Of a stretch of 64,000 nucleotides of DNA, positions 48,223 to 63,185 are shown piece by piece. The notes beneath the pieces are model-generated. The model was not told where the DNA came from and ran no database searches. It saw only the letters and a list, made by a program, of their open reading frames with translations. Every line of letters begins with the position of its first letter. Position 1 is the stretch's first letter. Both the position numbers and the translations under genes were made by a program. Source of the DNA: Agelaius tricolor (Eukaryota; Chordata; Aves; Passeriformes; Icteridae); the NCBI GenBank assembly GCA_023055355.1, contig JALJCS010000002.1, positions 85,027,001-85,091,000 of the forward strand, in the 5' to 3' direction.

Positions 48223-51200
48223 TTTACTGCTAGTCCTGCTATACTGCCTAGAGCTTGACATTGAACAAGTTGGCAGCCTGCATTGCTGCATTTTTTTCTA
48301 GGAACTTTGAACACATTTCATTCTTGTGAATTCTCTTGTGCAACAATATTGAACACAGCAATGTGTTTATTTTCCTTCCAAAGTCGAATTAATCAGAAAA
48401 TGGTGAAACAAAGAGTATTTTTCTTGGAGATTCTGGAAGAGATGGATTCTGAGAATTATTTTTTTATCTGCAATAATGAAATCATTGCAAGGATGTTAAA
48501 AGTTAATTACATTTTATTCAGATTATGTAAGATATATACATTAAAATACCTTTATTGTTGTTATTGATTTGCATTGTCAGCAAAGGTATATGTAGAATCA
48601 GAAAGCCAAGCCTGTAGGCTGAGAATGTTTTCTCTTGAATTGGCAAGGATTTTGTGGTGGGAGGGCAGACAGCTCTGAAGGGGCAGACAAAATGAGGCAA
48701 CTGCGTTCCTATTGGCCTCTGTGTGTAAAAGGCACACCCTAAATATGGTGCTGGGTATCTGGCAGTGAGTAGCTTGTTGGCTGGCTGTGGGAATGCCTGG
48801 AAAGATCAGCTGATTCCAGTCAGATGGGAAGGGGTAATGAGAGAGGGCTGAAACCAAAAGCAACTTGCTGAAGTAACCATGTGATAAGATCCTGAAATGG
48901 CAGAGCCAAATATCACTTTCATTCTGCTAGAATTTTGGTTCCACCTAAATGTTACTTCTAACTAAAAGCCACTTCTTAGAACAATAGATAAGGAAATCCT
49001 TTAATATTTTCCATTTTTTTTCTACTTAAAAATATCACTATGATAATTGAAGAAAAATCTTATGCTACCGGCATGCAACCTTCTGCATGTGATCAGAAGA
49101 GGTACCAAAAATCAAACTAAAATATTCATAATGTAAGTTCACCTACAATTGTAAAATCCCACACCCCTTGGTATGGAGAAGAAGCTTCCTATGTATCTCT
49201 TCCTTTAACTACAGATTATGGAAATAGAGACTGCAAATTACATTCATCTGTATATTTAATAATATGTGCTGTGCAGGATCTTTGTAAGCTAAAGCATTTT
49301 CTCTGTCTAATCTCTTAGAACATCAACTTCAAAAATTTCTCTTGAAGTGGTTTCCCTATTAAAAAATCTCATTATGATGACTCAAGAGAGAAATAAGAAT
49401 GATTAATTAAGCTTAACAGTGACATCCTAAGCATTGTCCTGATATGCACTCTTCTGTCTCATTTCAACACGAATTTGTGATCACCGCACTGAAGACTTCT
49501 CTTTAAAATTTAAAATTGTTCAGGAAATTTAACTAAATAAGTTTTAAGTATTTTTTCTTTGTTCTCCTGACTAACAATCATACTAAAAATGATACCATGT
49601 TATTTTTCCTAAACCTAGAATAAAAAAATGATTGTGTTATATCAAACAGTATTAAGTGGAAAAGGATTTTGGTTTATTTTTGTGTTAACTCTTTGACAGT
49701 GACCCCCAAATCCCTGTTATTAAAATGTTTTCAGTAATTACTCATGGTACATGCTCTTTAGCAATCTCTTCATAGCTACTGAATAGGCTGTGCCTCAGCC
49801 CCACCTCCAGGCATGTTAGGCAGAATATAGACATGAGAATATAAGATAGGAGTAAGACTGTGCCTTTTAAAAGACAGCTCTGTGTAGGAGGTTTTTCTGC
49901 TCAGAGGATCATCAGAAAGATTGGAGCTGCCTAAGGCATGATATCTCTTGGGCATCTCTGTACACGCCGTGTAAGTTATGTCTCTATTAAGCTATAGCAA
50001 ATTATTCCCCTCCCTGTGCAGTGTTTCCATGTACATGTTCACACACTGACAGAGCAAGGCAGTGGAGTCTCTAGGACATCAAAAGACCATGTGCTGAGTC
50101 CTAGATTGACACATGGAAGCATAGTCTAAAACTTAATGAGAACTTTATTACAAAGTATTCACTTTTTTTTCCCACACATACATACAAAATACTCTGTTGA
50201 AGTGAAACCAACATCCTGTTACGTGTGCATCTAAAAATGACAGGTGAAAACTCTCAGTTCTCAGATCACTTGCTGTTCCAGTTATGAATCCAAGATGATT
50301 TTCTTCAATATTTTCACATGATAGAGCAAACAGAACACCTTATAGAAAGCTGTAAATCATGCAGAGTGCTGAGAGAATTCATACCCACTTAACCACTGCA
50401 GGCTGTGAGGCTGAAGATCTTGCTGCATTCTTTCCCTGAGTCTTGAAGTGTGCTTGAGGTGCAGTATTGGCACCATGGTGTCTGTGAATTGTCAACAGAA
50501 AAGTGACAGGAATTTTGGACTAACAAATTAGATTCTGTGGATATATCCAGGTCCTGCACTGCTTTCAACACCAGAGTAGAGGCTTTCCCCCCCCCACCCT
50601 TCAAATTGATTTTATCAGGTACATCTAACCTGAGGAACTCTTTCATATGTAATGAATGGATAGGATGCTGAGGGTGTAATTCCTTATTCCCATGGAGTTA
50701 TGAATAATATAGTTATTACTAAACAAATTTGCCATTAAATTACTTGCACAGCATGAGCTACAGATGGCCAGAAAAAACTGTTCTTTGTCTGTTGCACAAT
50801 TTTTATGTGACTGTGCCCTATTAGAACCAACCTTTCTGACTAAGGTTGTCCTGTGAGCCTTTAATCTTAAAAGTAGCCCTTTTTTGCTACAGTTTGTCTG
50901 AGGTTGATTCACAAGCGTAGTCATACAGGATCCAGTGGCATCACTGAACTGTTAATCACTGTCACCTTTTGTAAAGAGTCTGAATGTTAAAATGCTCATT
51001 TCTAAACAGCTGCCAAGTGCTTTCCTTTTTCAAAAGCCATTAGTCTAGCAGAATTCGTTGCCTCTGTTTTTTGTTTCTTACACACTTAGAACCTATGGCA
51101 AGCATTTTATACTTCTTGTAGCAGGTGTATCTGTGATGTGTTAGTGGACAAATTTGCCCTGAGGTTAACTTCAGATCTGAAATGACAAACAGATGTTTGC

Positions 51201-54200
51201 AAATGAAGAGATCTTCCAAGTCATGAGAGGCCTTCGTCAAGTCACCAAAGGTGATGGGAGTGCTGACAAAGGTTTTTCACTAAACAGGTTAAAAACTCCT
51301 CCTTTAAGGCATAACTTAAAGCTTGCGTATTTCAGATCAATTGTGTTATTTGAGGAAATTAAGATACTGAAGGTTAACTTGCCTTAACATTTAGGAATAA
51401 GTCTGGAGCCATATTTTTAGTTTATATATAAACTTGGAGTATCTCTTTAGGTCCCTCATTGAGAAATTTGATTAACATCTTTATTGTGTGTTCCTCTGTA
51501 GGATGGGGAAGGTCTGCACCTCAGGAAGAATGTCTACAGACATGTGCAGACATATTGAGTTCCTCTGCCTTGTCTCTACATCTAGTAAGGCCAGTGCCAT
51601 GCAAATGTGGCTATACAAATTCTGAATCAGCACTAGGCTCCATCAGTTTAACCAAGGGAATGGGCAGAGGAGCTCTGTTTACACCCACCTGTGAAGATGT
51701 GCCCTGAGATTCACCAGAATTCCAGAGAACTGAGATTGTAATTAGAACAATGTGCTCATACTTCTGCTTATATAGATGTCTCAATGTGTGGGATAATTTG
51801 CTTTTGCTGCTTGTTCCTCCTGAGCAGAGGTGAGGCCTCTGCTTGAGACATCAGCATGATTAATATTCCACTGAATATCCAGCTCAGCATCATTATTGTA
51901 TTTTTTTAGGTGGGTAAAATTAGGCAGCAAGAACAGAAAAGCTTTTAATAGGCTGTGAGCCTGTTGACATACCTCCTATTTAAAGAGAAACACAAAAAAA
52001 GAGAAAACATTTTGTATGTAGGATGGATGAAACTTATTCTAAAATTTCTTGAATATTGGTGTTTAGTGAAAAAGATCATGTTTGGAGTTTGGTTACTGTT
52101 TTAGACCTTAATAAAATACTACAGAATGTGAATCAGTTGATGGTTATCTGTGATGAGCAGGTAAACAAAAGATGTATTTCCCAATGGGGTTTTCATATGA
52201 TGGTGACAAACTCCGTTGCACAACAATGGTCACATTCCAAAGCTGCAACCAGGTTCTGGAGGGCTTAATTTCACAACTGCTTACTGTGTCCTATTGCATT
52301 ACAGTGACCTTTCAATAAAAAGGGAGATTGCTAGCTTGTTTTTTGTTGTTATTTTTTTTTTTTTAACTTAAAAACTCAATGACTGTATAGTGCACTACCT
52401 ATTTTTACATATCAAATTTGTCCTTGACATTTTAAACTATGTCCTCTAGAAAAACATCCAGAAGCTTTTGTGTTTTCTACCTTTTTATTAATCTCTAATG
52501 TGCAGATCTACTTAAGGTTTGCATTTTTGTTGGCAACACAGATAATTGTAAAAAAATAATTCTGATATTGAGTGACTGACATTAAAGTATGTTTTCCTGT
52601 TGCAACTTATGTATCATCCATCTGACATAGCAACACAACAAAATTATTTGTTGTTTAGTTGATAAGAGGTTCTTTTTTCAAGGTGAACTCATGAAACCTC
52701 ATTTCTAAAAATTGTGTAGTTGCAAGGATAGCTACAAAACAAAAATAAAATCATGTTAACATGATACGATATGAGAAAGATATAAACATCTGAACAGTAT
52801 TTAGTTCTTGGCTGTTAGAATTTTTTTTTTATGCTTATGACATTCCCTAAATAGTGACTCTGCTACAAGTACACTTGTACCTCATATTGTGAAACAGTCA
52901 TGTAATCTTCAAAATTACTTCAGTAAAAAATTACTCTGAAGCTGATAAATGAAGACAGTATTCCACAGCCTGAAGAGAGCAGGCTGACAAGGCCAGACCT
53001 GCAATGAAAAGTATTTTACCATTGGTCCTGGAAAGGCAAGGAAGAGAGAAGCCCAACAGGCACTGGCCATAACCAGGAAAGAGCAGCTGGTTGGATGGTT
53101 ACTTACAGCAGCTGGGTCTTAGATAATCTGTGTCTGTGATGTGGGAATGTCACATTTAGACTGAGCAGGCATCAATTTAATAGGCTACAGATTCTCAAGT
53201 TTGAGTCAATGGCTGTTCAAAGTAACAAAGGAACTATTAAGCCCATTCTCAGCTACAGACTTGCCCATTATCCACCTTGTATATGTTGGGTGTGCTCAGG
53301 TGCACACTTAGGTCTCACTCTGGGAGGATGCTCTCAATGAGGAAAGCTTGAGGCTGCTATCCTGACCCCAAGCTGTCAATCATGTGGTCTGATCTGAATA
53401 GTTGCAAGGAAGACTTGAGCATCTAACAACCACAACTCACCAGCAGATCTCATAACCTCGGCTATTTGTCATGATTTGGATGCTTTGAGCCTGAGCCACG
53501 GCTGTGCTGGCAGCTGGCAGTGTGGTACCAGATGTAACACCTAGAATATTTTGTTTTGAGTAGCTGTTCACTTTACAGTGTAGACAGAGCCTAGGATTAC
53601 CCCTAAATTCAGTGAGAATAAAATGAATATACCTTCAAATTGGTCTGTGTTGTTCATATCAATAGATGTCTTCAGAAGAGTCCATGCCTCTGCTGAGATT
53701 CCTAGCAGAGAGAAAAGGTCACTTCCATAGTCAGAATCTTGCCCCTCCCACCCCCCTGTTTCCACACCAAAAGGAAGCTTTCCACGGTGCCAGAGAGTCT
53801 GAAAGCACTGTAAGCAATTAGCAAGAGCTTGAAAATTCCATTGCAAGAAGCAGGACTGCTCAGGAGTGGAGACACTTGGGATTTTTCAGCCTGATTAGCT
53901 GCAGTGACAGTGAGGTGATGTGTGCTAATTACAGCTCCTTAACCTCCTTAGATGCAGTTGCATAAAAACCCAGAACAGCTCCATGATGAAACGTAAGGCA
54001 CTGCAGCATTCCCTGGCTCCTCTGCCTTGGTAGTCTCAGGCCATCTCTACAAACCATTGACCTGCCTGGATGAGGCATAGACAGGTGTGTCTGTGAGCCA
54101 ACCTGCCAGTGGCTGTGGTGCAGAAATGGGAAAGTTTCTCATTAGGATGTGTGGCTGAGTAATAGAACCTCTGATATTATCTCTGTGGGTCACTCAGCCT

Positions 54201-57200
54201 TTGAGAGTGGATCATGAAAGCTGTGGTCAGTGTTCAGGCACTGCCTTGTAGTGCAGGTCTGACCCAAGTATGAGGAATCCAAAAAAGATTTTTATGTAAA
54301 ATGACATTTCAGTTTTACCAGATGTATCTGCTATTCTGCTGTGGTTTTTGTGCTTCATTATAACAAGAAATAACAGCATTATAACAGGCAACATAATGAA
54401 TTCTGATCATTCAGTGCTCCTTGGAGAGGGGAGATAAGCATGATCTTTAAATTAACTCTTTGTAAATACAAAAGTCTCATTATAGATAATGACTGTCACA
54501 TTTTTCCAGGAATTATAATGAAAGGATGTTTTCAACTGTTTTTCAGTATGTTTTTTTCCAGGTGGTTCATGGAACAGATTGTTTAAAGTTTAAAATAGAA
54601 AAGCAGTCATTGGACAAAAAATTGTTTAAGATACTGTCTTTAAAATAAACAACCAAAGTCTTGAACAAAAGAGCTAACTTTAAATAATGTTTTCTGTCCT
54701 GCTCCTTTTCTAGAAATCTCTCTTTAAATTGATGATACTGTTGTAATCCAAAACCATAAATTCCTCTAGAAATTAATTAATAAACAATAATTAAATAATA
54801 AGGGATGTTTCATAATAGGAACACTAAAATTTAATCAGGAAAACCTTGCATATTGCATGGACTAAAGCTTAGGAGACAGTACAGGAAATATGTGCCACAG
54901 CAAGCATTTCATACCATCATAACATATGCTAAGATTTTATGCTGGTCAACACTGAAGTATATGTGATCCCTACTCTACAGCGAGCCTCCAAAAGTTCCCC
55001 ATATGTTTGGCTTAATAATTGGTTTCAAGATTATTTCAGGTAAAAATTAATATTTAAGTTAAACCCGGTGACTTAAACATGGCAAAGAAATGTTAACACT
55101 TTTTTTTTCTGAGAAATTGCATCTTCCATCTGGTTAGTCATTGTGTGTGTGAGTTCTTTTGTAACCACTGACAATGTCATTTCCCCAGATCCTGTTGTAA
55201 CTCTTGACATTGACAGTCTTTTTTACTTCTCAGTTACCTTTTCTTCAAAAGTAGAACTGGAAGCTATTTGATTTCTCTTCCTCCAGAATCCAGCAAAGTA
55301 CAGTATTCTGCTGAGGTTTCAGAATAAATGTAGAAATGGCTTTCTTTTCTTGGACGAGATACATGAATTTTACATTCAGAAATAAGTATTTTAAGCACAC
55401 ATCAAAGGAAATACCAATGTATTTGAAAAGCTGTTAGGAGTGTTAGGAGTTACATGCATTAAGTTTGAGTGTACTATCAAGTAATTCAAAGTCTGCCCAG
55501 AAACACTGAAGAATGCAAAATACACGAGCTAAGCATGTACCCAAAAATAATGTAGGACTTGACCCAGCAACATGATTCTTTAAACTTGCATTTATGGTCT
55601 TTTATAGTTACCAGTAAGACCAGTCTAAGCAGGAATTTTCCCTCTTCCCTGAAGATTTTCAACTACCATGTGTGTGTTGAGCGCTGTGTATACATCCACT
55701 TCTGTAGTTGTGTCTGCCACTTACTCCTGCTGAGTGTTGTGCCAATCCCCCAAACCTGGGGATTCACTTCCTTGCAGTGCCCGTATCTCACTTCCCTGCT
55801 TTACAATCCTGAGGTCTTTCCTCTTCTGGTCAATGGATGATGAATGTGTTCTGAAGTTTTGCTCTCACAGTGGCAGTGCCTTCTGCCCAGATCCAGCTTG
55901 ACATCTTCATAGAAGATCCTTTCCTTGAGAAACAGTCTGGAACCAGAGCCCTCTCTGTACATTCAGTGTTGTTTGACCTTGCTGAGGACCTGGATATCCA
56001 GTGCCCCTGTGGTGTGTCCCCAGGTCCTGGGAGGGTCATGCCTCAGCCTGGAGTTACACTGAGAAATCCCTAATGACAAGTCCTGTAACTGTACTCGTAA
56101 ATTCTGCCTGCTGGTGAAGTAGGAACAGGAATTGTGCTCCAGGTGATTTCTGCTAATTCTGCTGATAATCCAGCAAGAGCAAGGCTCTTCTGTATGAAGC
56201 CTACAGTAAAAGCTGCTTGATGTGCAGTCTAGTTTGTGTAATAGTAAATAAATCTAACTGGTTTGATAGTGTATTGTGACGGTATGTGTTTAGGAAAAAA
56301 ACCCCATAATTTTTAGGATCAAAATACCTGCTTTAAAAGTTAGGAAAGTAAAATGCACAAAAAAAGCCTTCGCTGCTTTTTTATTAATATTGTATTCTTG
56401 GTTTACTTTGGTGAACTAATTTTCAAGGAAATAGATTTTGTATTAATTTTCTTGTTCACCACCACTTGTGATTTTTTTAACTTGTTTTGATTAATCTGTA
56501 TTCTGATGAGTATTAGCATGACAAGGCTGCCCAGCACAAGGCACATGTACTAGCACAGTTCCTCTTGTTTTTCAAGGCCTTAGACATGCTTAGTGTCCCT
56601 TAATTTTAATTTCCTTAATTTCTATTATTTTCAGTAGTTGTCATTATTTTTCTGCTTTCGGTTTTACTCTGCTATTTTTCATCCTTGATCAGTATTTTTG
56701 TTTTGGGATGCTACAAATGCAGGCACACAGCTGTGTCAGCTATGAATTTCCCCCAGATTTTGTCTTAAGTACAGCAAATCTGCAGCTGTCAGTACCTATT
56801 GTAAAGCTCTGGTTATCTACAGGGTAATGGTTTCAGTCATATTTTGCAGCCACTTGGGGTATCCACCCATAATGTGAACAAGTAGTGTGACTTTCTTTTT
56901 AAGAGCTGGCTTATCCATACAGAATTTTGCAATACTGAGGCCGCAAGTTCAGTGAGCTGTTTTTCCTGTCCTAGCAGAAACTGAAAATTACTTACATTTC
57001 CAGAAAGAATGGAACATGTAATTGTGGAAAACAGTGCATTTACAGAAAATTTACAGAACATGGAAAGTACTATTTTTGCATTTTATATTCAGTAGATCTG
57101 TTGCAATGCTATAACTGTTTCTGCTAAACTTTAATTCCATGGCTATTTACTGCACAGTCCCTGCCCACATCATAGAGTAATTTATTTATCAGAATGAATT

Positions 57201-60200
57201 GAAAAAAAAATCCCAAGTTCTTCACTTCAGAATTGAAGGGCACTAGTCTTGATGCATTAAATAATTTTTGACTCTACATATTTAGAAGGTTTGAAGGTGA
57301 ATATGACCATTTTATTTCAGCTGTTTAAAACAGCAGTTGCTACAGTAGGTGAAAGCAGCAATTGATGAAAGGAGGTCATGTATTCTGATTTCCTGTCCCA
57401 GGAGAGACAGACATACTGTTTTATAAGAAAGGATAGAAACTCAAGCAGGGATTGTTATTTCTAAGGAAGATAAATCCTACTGACTTCCTCATTTAGAGAG
57501 GTTCATGTATACCCTAAAAAATACAGTTTTAGTTCTTCTAAATGACACTTACAATAAAGACATCTTCGTTTCTCTGCAGATGATCTCAGTGTGTTCTAAG
57601 AAGTAAAAAGCAATTGTTCAATGCCAAGAAATTGAGGTTTTACCTTTTTAACGAAATGTAACTGGAAATAGCAGTTCCCAGCTCACTGTAAATGAGAAGT
57701 AAAACCAGTCAGCTTAAACCACCATGAAGGTGACTTGTAAAGAATGTTCTTACTGTGTGAGCAAAACCTTAAAAAAACAAGAAGAAAATACCTTTGTGGT
57801 GATTTGTGTGACCTGTTACCTCACTAGGTCCTTGACACTTGGGCATCTCCTTGGGCATCTTTATTTAATTTGTCTTACGACACTGTACTAGGCACAGGAG
57901 AAATTTCAAGACATAGGAGAAGGTCTCCTCCAAGTGTCTCTTCAAAACTGCTCTGCTGCACTGCATAGAAAGAACTCTAATCTAATTATGGGTGGGCAGA
58001 TGGCACATTGGGATTGTTCTTCCTCACTGGCTGCAAATCCTGTGCATCCTATTATTTGTTACCCTGTCCTTGCCACCATCCCCAGACCAACCCACTTGTT
58101 TATCTCCTCTGCCTGGTTTGTCCTGCCCTTTAGGTTGATTGCTGTGGAGCAGAGATTATCATTTTACATTACACAGTGGTTTTCTGACCGGGCTGACATT
58201 CAGGTGGTACTACAATATAGATATTATATTGTGGTAGTACTTCTGCAGAGGTGGAACAAGTGTTATGTATAAAAAGAGCCTAATTCTTTTCCAAGGTGCA
58301 CCACATGCTAATATTTTGTGTGTTTAACTGTGAGCAGAAGCTTATATACATCTAAATAGAGCTACTTTGGCAGACTTCCTGTGACAAGAGCCAGCATTCT
58401 ATGAATGTAGTTTAATCAATGAACTGTATGTAAACCACTGAAATTTATTCAGTCTAAACAAATCCAGAGTCTTTCATGACAAACGTTTAATCCTTCAGGA
58501 TTGCATAACTAGGGGATTTAGTGATTAGTTAGCTTTGAAAATAGGTCAGGGAAAACATCTACATTTGGTTAAAAGCTAATCAGGCAAGGAAATAAGTAAA
58601 ATATTGAAAAAGCTTTAGAAGAAGTCTTTTGCAAAGTAAATTTTATGGAATGGTACAAGGAATGTTTTCTATTTATCAAAGAGATGCAGGGCCTTGTCCT
58701 CCTTTTCATTTACACTCATAGAATTCAAGGGAAGCTCCATTAAACAAGTGATGCAAGTGTGTGCAGAGTTAGGAGTTGTGTATTTTGTTTCTCTGTGTCT
58801 AATGCTTTGGAATAACTTCACAAAATTTTATGAAAACTTCAAAATTACTGTAAAGAGATATAATTTGTAAGTATGAACACTATTAAAAGTTGCAGTGGAA
58901 ATAGGGTTGTAATCCTGGAAGTGAGGTTATGAAAGAAAAGTTTAGGAATCACTCCAGTGAGGCTGTTGACCTAAATCTGATAATCTCCTCAGCCACTGAA
59001 GTCTGAATTCCTTCTTTCAGCCTCTATTCAACTTTCCTTCCTGACTTCACCTCTTTTGCCCACTGAATGGGCTTTCTGCATCCTAGGGCTGTCTGGCAGC
59101 ATTGTATGGCTTGTATTGACAGAGGTTATTCAGTCCTATCACCTGGGTTCATAAGGATTTTGTTCTGTGACGTTTCTGGAGGAATAAGCTTCAGTATCAC
59201 CTACAAGCTGGTGCTCAAAGTTTAATCAAGGTCTGTGTGAAGCATGGAGAAAGAGATGCTGTCTCTGAGATGCACTGCATAACTTTGTGCACTTAGGTGT
59301 TCTAAGAAGTAAAAACCATCAAAATATTTTGAGAACTGCATCACAGCTCACAGCACAAAATGTGCTCCCATGCCCAGGGAGTGCAGGATTTTTTGACCCT
59401 TGTGAAGTTTCTGTGTAATACACTGAATACTTTGCAGTTTAATACCAGCAAAGGTAAAATCCATCGCAGCACGAGATCTGCACAGTCTTGTGAACAAGTT
59501 GAACAATATTAAAAGAAAACCAAAAAGTTTTATTGGCTACAGGAAGTGTCTCCATCTCCAGCATAGCCTGGACTAAAACAATGAATGTTCTCAATCACTA
59601 TATAGAATTGATGTAAAATAAGTTGGTCCTGTAATTCCTATGAATACAATTCTTGCAATACAATTCTTCCTTTCTCTAACAAAACACATTTGCCATGATT
59701 AAGGACTGTGAGGATTTATTTAGGCTACTAGCAGCATGTATTATTGGTTATTTGTTCAAGGCTTTTTAGCTTTCTAAAATTTCATTGCTACAAGGTGATA
59801 TGAATATAATTAACCCAGTTGTCTCGTTTAAACAAGTTATCCTTGCAACAGATACAGTGTTTTATTTTCTATCTGACAAATAGTTTTAGTAAGTGACAGT
59901 GCAGGCAGTGATGTCCAGATGGTGGTTTTGTTACAGAAACACTGAAAAGCATGCTAAAGATTAGTTTAAGTTGAGCATTCAAACTTAGGTAAATTAATAA
60001 TGAAGCTTCTTACCGGGCTGGAAAAATTAGAAAGGAGGAAAAAATTATCCAGGAATGCATGAGTCATTAACATGTGATCCAAAATTCAGCATTTAGAGTC
60101 CCTTTTAGACTATTACAAGTATTCTTTACTGTAATAATGTAGAATTGATTTCCTCTTTGTTCTTTGCTGTTTTCAAATCTTATTTTATAAGTGCTTATTT

Positions 60201-62255
60201 TCTATGCTGGGCCTTCTCACTTACCTGATTCCTCTGTTAACCCTCTGATTACATGCTTTTTTATGCATCTTGTTTCTTATCTTAAAACAATACGTTAGAT
60301 TCTGATGCAGCTGAGAAGCAGGAAGATAAAGAGTTTTGCGTCCCAGTTCTAGGCTCAGATCTGAGCTGCACAGGTGCCATGAGACTTTTGGAGGGCAATA
60401 GGAGCAGCAAAAATCAGTGAAATGTGAAGATGGCCTGTGCCAGTCGTCCCCTCTGTGAGCTGTGCTGCTTCCTCAGGAAGCAGTGGTGGTGTTTTGACCT
60501 GCAAAGTTTAAAGAACATTGTGGAATCTGCATAGATCTAAACTTGATAGAAACCAGGGCAACTTTTTGTAGGGCTTATTATAGAAATGAAGTTTCTTTGG
60601 GTTGTAAATTCCACCGCTCTTTTGTCGTTGTGCTTGACAGATATGGTGAAAACAGCTAAAAATATGATTTTTGTTTGCTGAACTGATTAAAATAGAAGAT
60701 TTCTTATGTATTGAAAATTGTGAAAATACTTGCTGGTAAAAAATGGACAAGTTGTTGCTCTGAAATGCAACACAATCTCCCAGTATTGACTTGAACTGGG
60801 ATGTTCTTGTGTATGTAAACATTATGAAACTATCAGGAATTGCACTTCCAGCTTCAGGAACCCTAAGGCTGCTCTAACACAACCTCTCCTTGTGAGACCT
60901 TCTTCCTGCCTCTCTGGGCTGCCATATTCCCAGTCTTGGAACACCTACAGTCTGTTGTTGGGACAGTCAGAGAAACTATAAAAGCAACAGAGCTTCTGTC
61001 ATGTAACATGGCTTTGAATCTTGTGTACCTTGTAATGGCCAGACTTCCTGCCTCTGGAGCTGCAAATTTGGAGCACCTTGTACAATGAGATTGTTCTATG
61101 TTTGAGAAGTTCTTTCCCCTTCAGGAACTCATAAAAAAATCAGAAGCATACTGGTGACATGAAAAAAAGGTGCATGAATACACAAGGTGTTTTTATTAAA
61201 CATATGAAATCGGTCAACATTATGTTTTTCATTCTAGAATTTGTGGCCAGCTTTAGCTGATAATCCATTACTCATAAATTTAAGACAGAAACCTATTTAA
61301 AGCCACATCTGGTCTGTGGGACTATCTGCAGCATCCTATGTAAGATGGCAGGAGTTACATGAAATTTCAGGGTATCAGAGAAGCAGAGAAATGCCATTTA
61401 ATACAAATGTCTAAAAGACATTAATTTTCTAATATTGGGGATTTCATTTCAATGTCTATGCTCAAATGTTGAATTTGGAAAATTCCAAATAGATAGCCCA
61501 TTCTGTGGTATCCTTATTTGTCTTTATTATCTGGGGTTTGCCAGTCAAAACTGGTTATTTTTTCAGGACCTTTTAAACTGGGATTAATTACAGGCATTGG
61601 ATTTAGTCATGAATCCACTGGTGTAACTGTGGACATAAAAATGTGGAAAACATAGAGTATTTGTTAGTTCAGGACACTTTTTGCAGAAGCCAGTTAAGGA
61701 ATCTGTAGCATAATACAGACTGGGCTCCCTTACAGGGGCATTCAGTCAGAGCAGAGGAGTTTGTTTCAGTCAGCAGTAATATATGCTTTTGATGTTGGCT
61801 TTCATGTTCACTTGTTTATGACCCAAATTTTGCTTTTAGCTTTCAGTTACTGTAGAGTTCACTGCATCCCCTAATGTGAACTAACATAAAAGTATATCAC
61901 AATAATGGGGGGAAAAGAGAGAACAATGCAGCCTTCTTGATACTTTACAGTCTAAAGACAAACAAAGCAACACAAATGTGTCTAATACAAAAAAGAAAAT
62001 GTCTGTGCTAAAAATCAGCAACATGAACTGCAGTCCAGAAGCCAAGCTATAGCTGTAATTGTTTCCCTGTTAACTTGAGCAAATACCTGTCTTTTGTTAC
62101 CCTCTGACAAACATGGGAACACAAGTACAATGACAGATCACTCATACCTAAATGCTGTTCAAAACATAATAGTCATTTTACAGTCAACTTTTTATATTTG
62201 TTGCGTCACAAAGATTTATTGAAGAGATAAAAGTGATTATGGAAAATACTGTCCA

Positions 62256-62269
62256 GTAACTATGGCAAC
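62256..62269 (+). promoter_or_regulatory. X-box-like (RFX) motif
   Basis: GTAACTATGGCAAC fits the RFX X-box pattern GTNRCC, short spacer, RGYAAC, with one mismatch in the left half. It lies in an AT-rich stretch with several homeodomain-like TAATTA-type words. It is a motif match only. Confidence 0.3.
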
Positions 62270-63059
62270 AGTTATTTGTTCTCACAATAATTAGCTTAGC
62301 ATTTGGTTGCACAATAGTTTCACAATACCTCTTTGGTTAGTTCATTAAATAAAATTAGCTTTTGTTTGAACTTTCATCATTTGTTATTTTAAGATTAGTA
62401 TAAGTTCAAAAGAATTGAAAAATACATTTTCAGGCTGCTATTGTACAGGAATAATTTATGCTACAAGTGAATTTGTTAACGTCATTATGTAGTAGCACTG
62501 AATGTGTTAGTTCTGGATGTGTTTTATTTGTTTAACTGAAAATTACTTAATACATATATACAGGTGTGCACACAGTGTCGGTGTGGAAGATTCATGAGTG
62601 CTTGAATGAACGTCAGTATAAGCACACACATCATGAGGAGTTAAAAGGCAGTTACTGGAGTCAAAAGGCAATTAAGAAAGTTGCAATCTTAAAAAGTGTC
62701 TGAATTCAATTATTGTTTTATCCATTCCTACTTAAGCAATCAGATAACCTTTAAGTTACAATCACGGTTTACTTTTTCCTCTCAATTCTAGTTCAGTATT
62801 TCATATTGTCTTCGTTCTTGGCTATATGGTCAGTCCCTTTTACTTACTGCTCTTACAGGTATTGCTTAGTCTGTGAGTTCTTAAATACCAAGATTTTATT
62901 TTGCTAAGATATAAACATAGAGAACAAAAGTCCCACTTGTTGTTTACTACGAGCTAATTAAACTCTATTCCTAATGCAGAGTTAGTATTTCTGTTGTGCT
63001 TTTTTATGATCCTCATTATTACAGTATCTGCAAGCACTAATGAATTTGTTTTTACATTA

Positions 63060-63185
63060 TCCAAATGAGAAGACTATTATTATTCCTACTTGACAGATGG
63101 GAAACTGAAATTCAGAGAGATTAACATAAATGTTTTGGGTAGCTTTTGAGAAACCTAGGACATAGTATCAGAGCTGTTACGTGGC
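63060..63185 (+). mobile_element. MIR-type SINE relic
   Basis: TTATTATTCCTACTTGACAG, ATGGGAAACTGAAATTCAGA, GAGATTAACATAAATG and a later ATCAGAGCTGTTAC keep the MIR 3' order ('cagatgaggaaactgagg', 'agagaggttaa', 'cagagct'). Confidence 0.6.
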
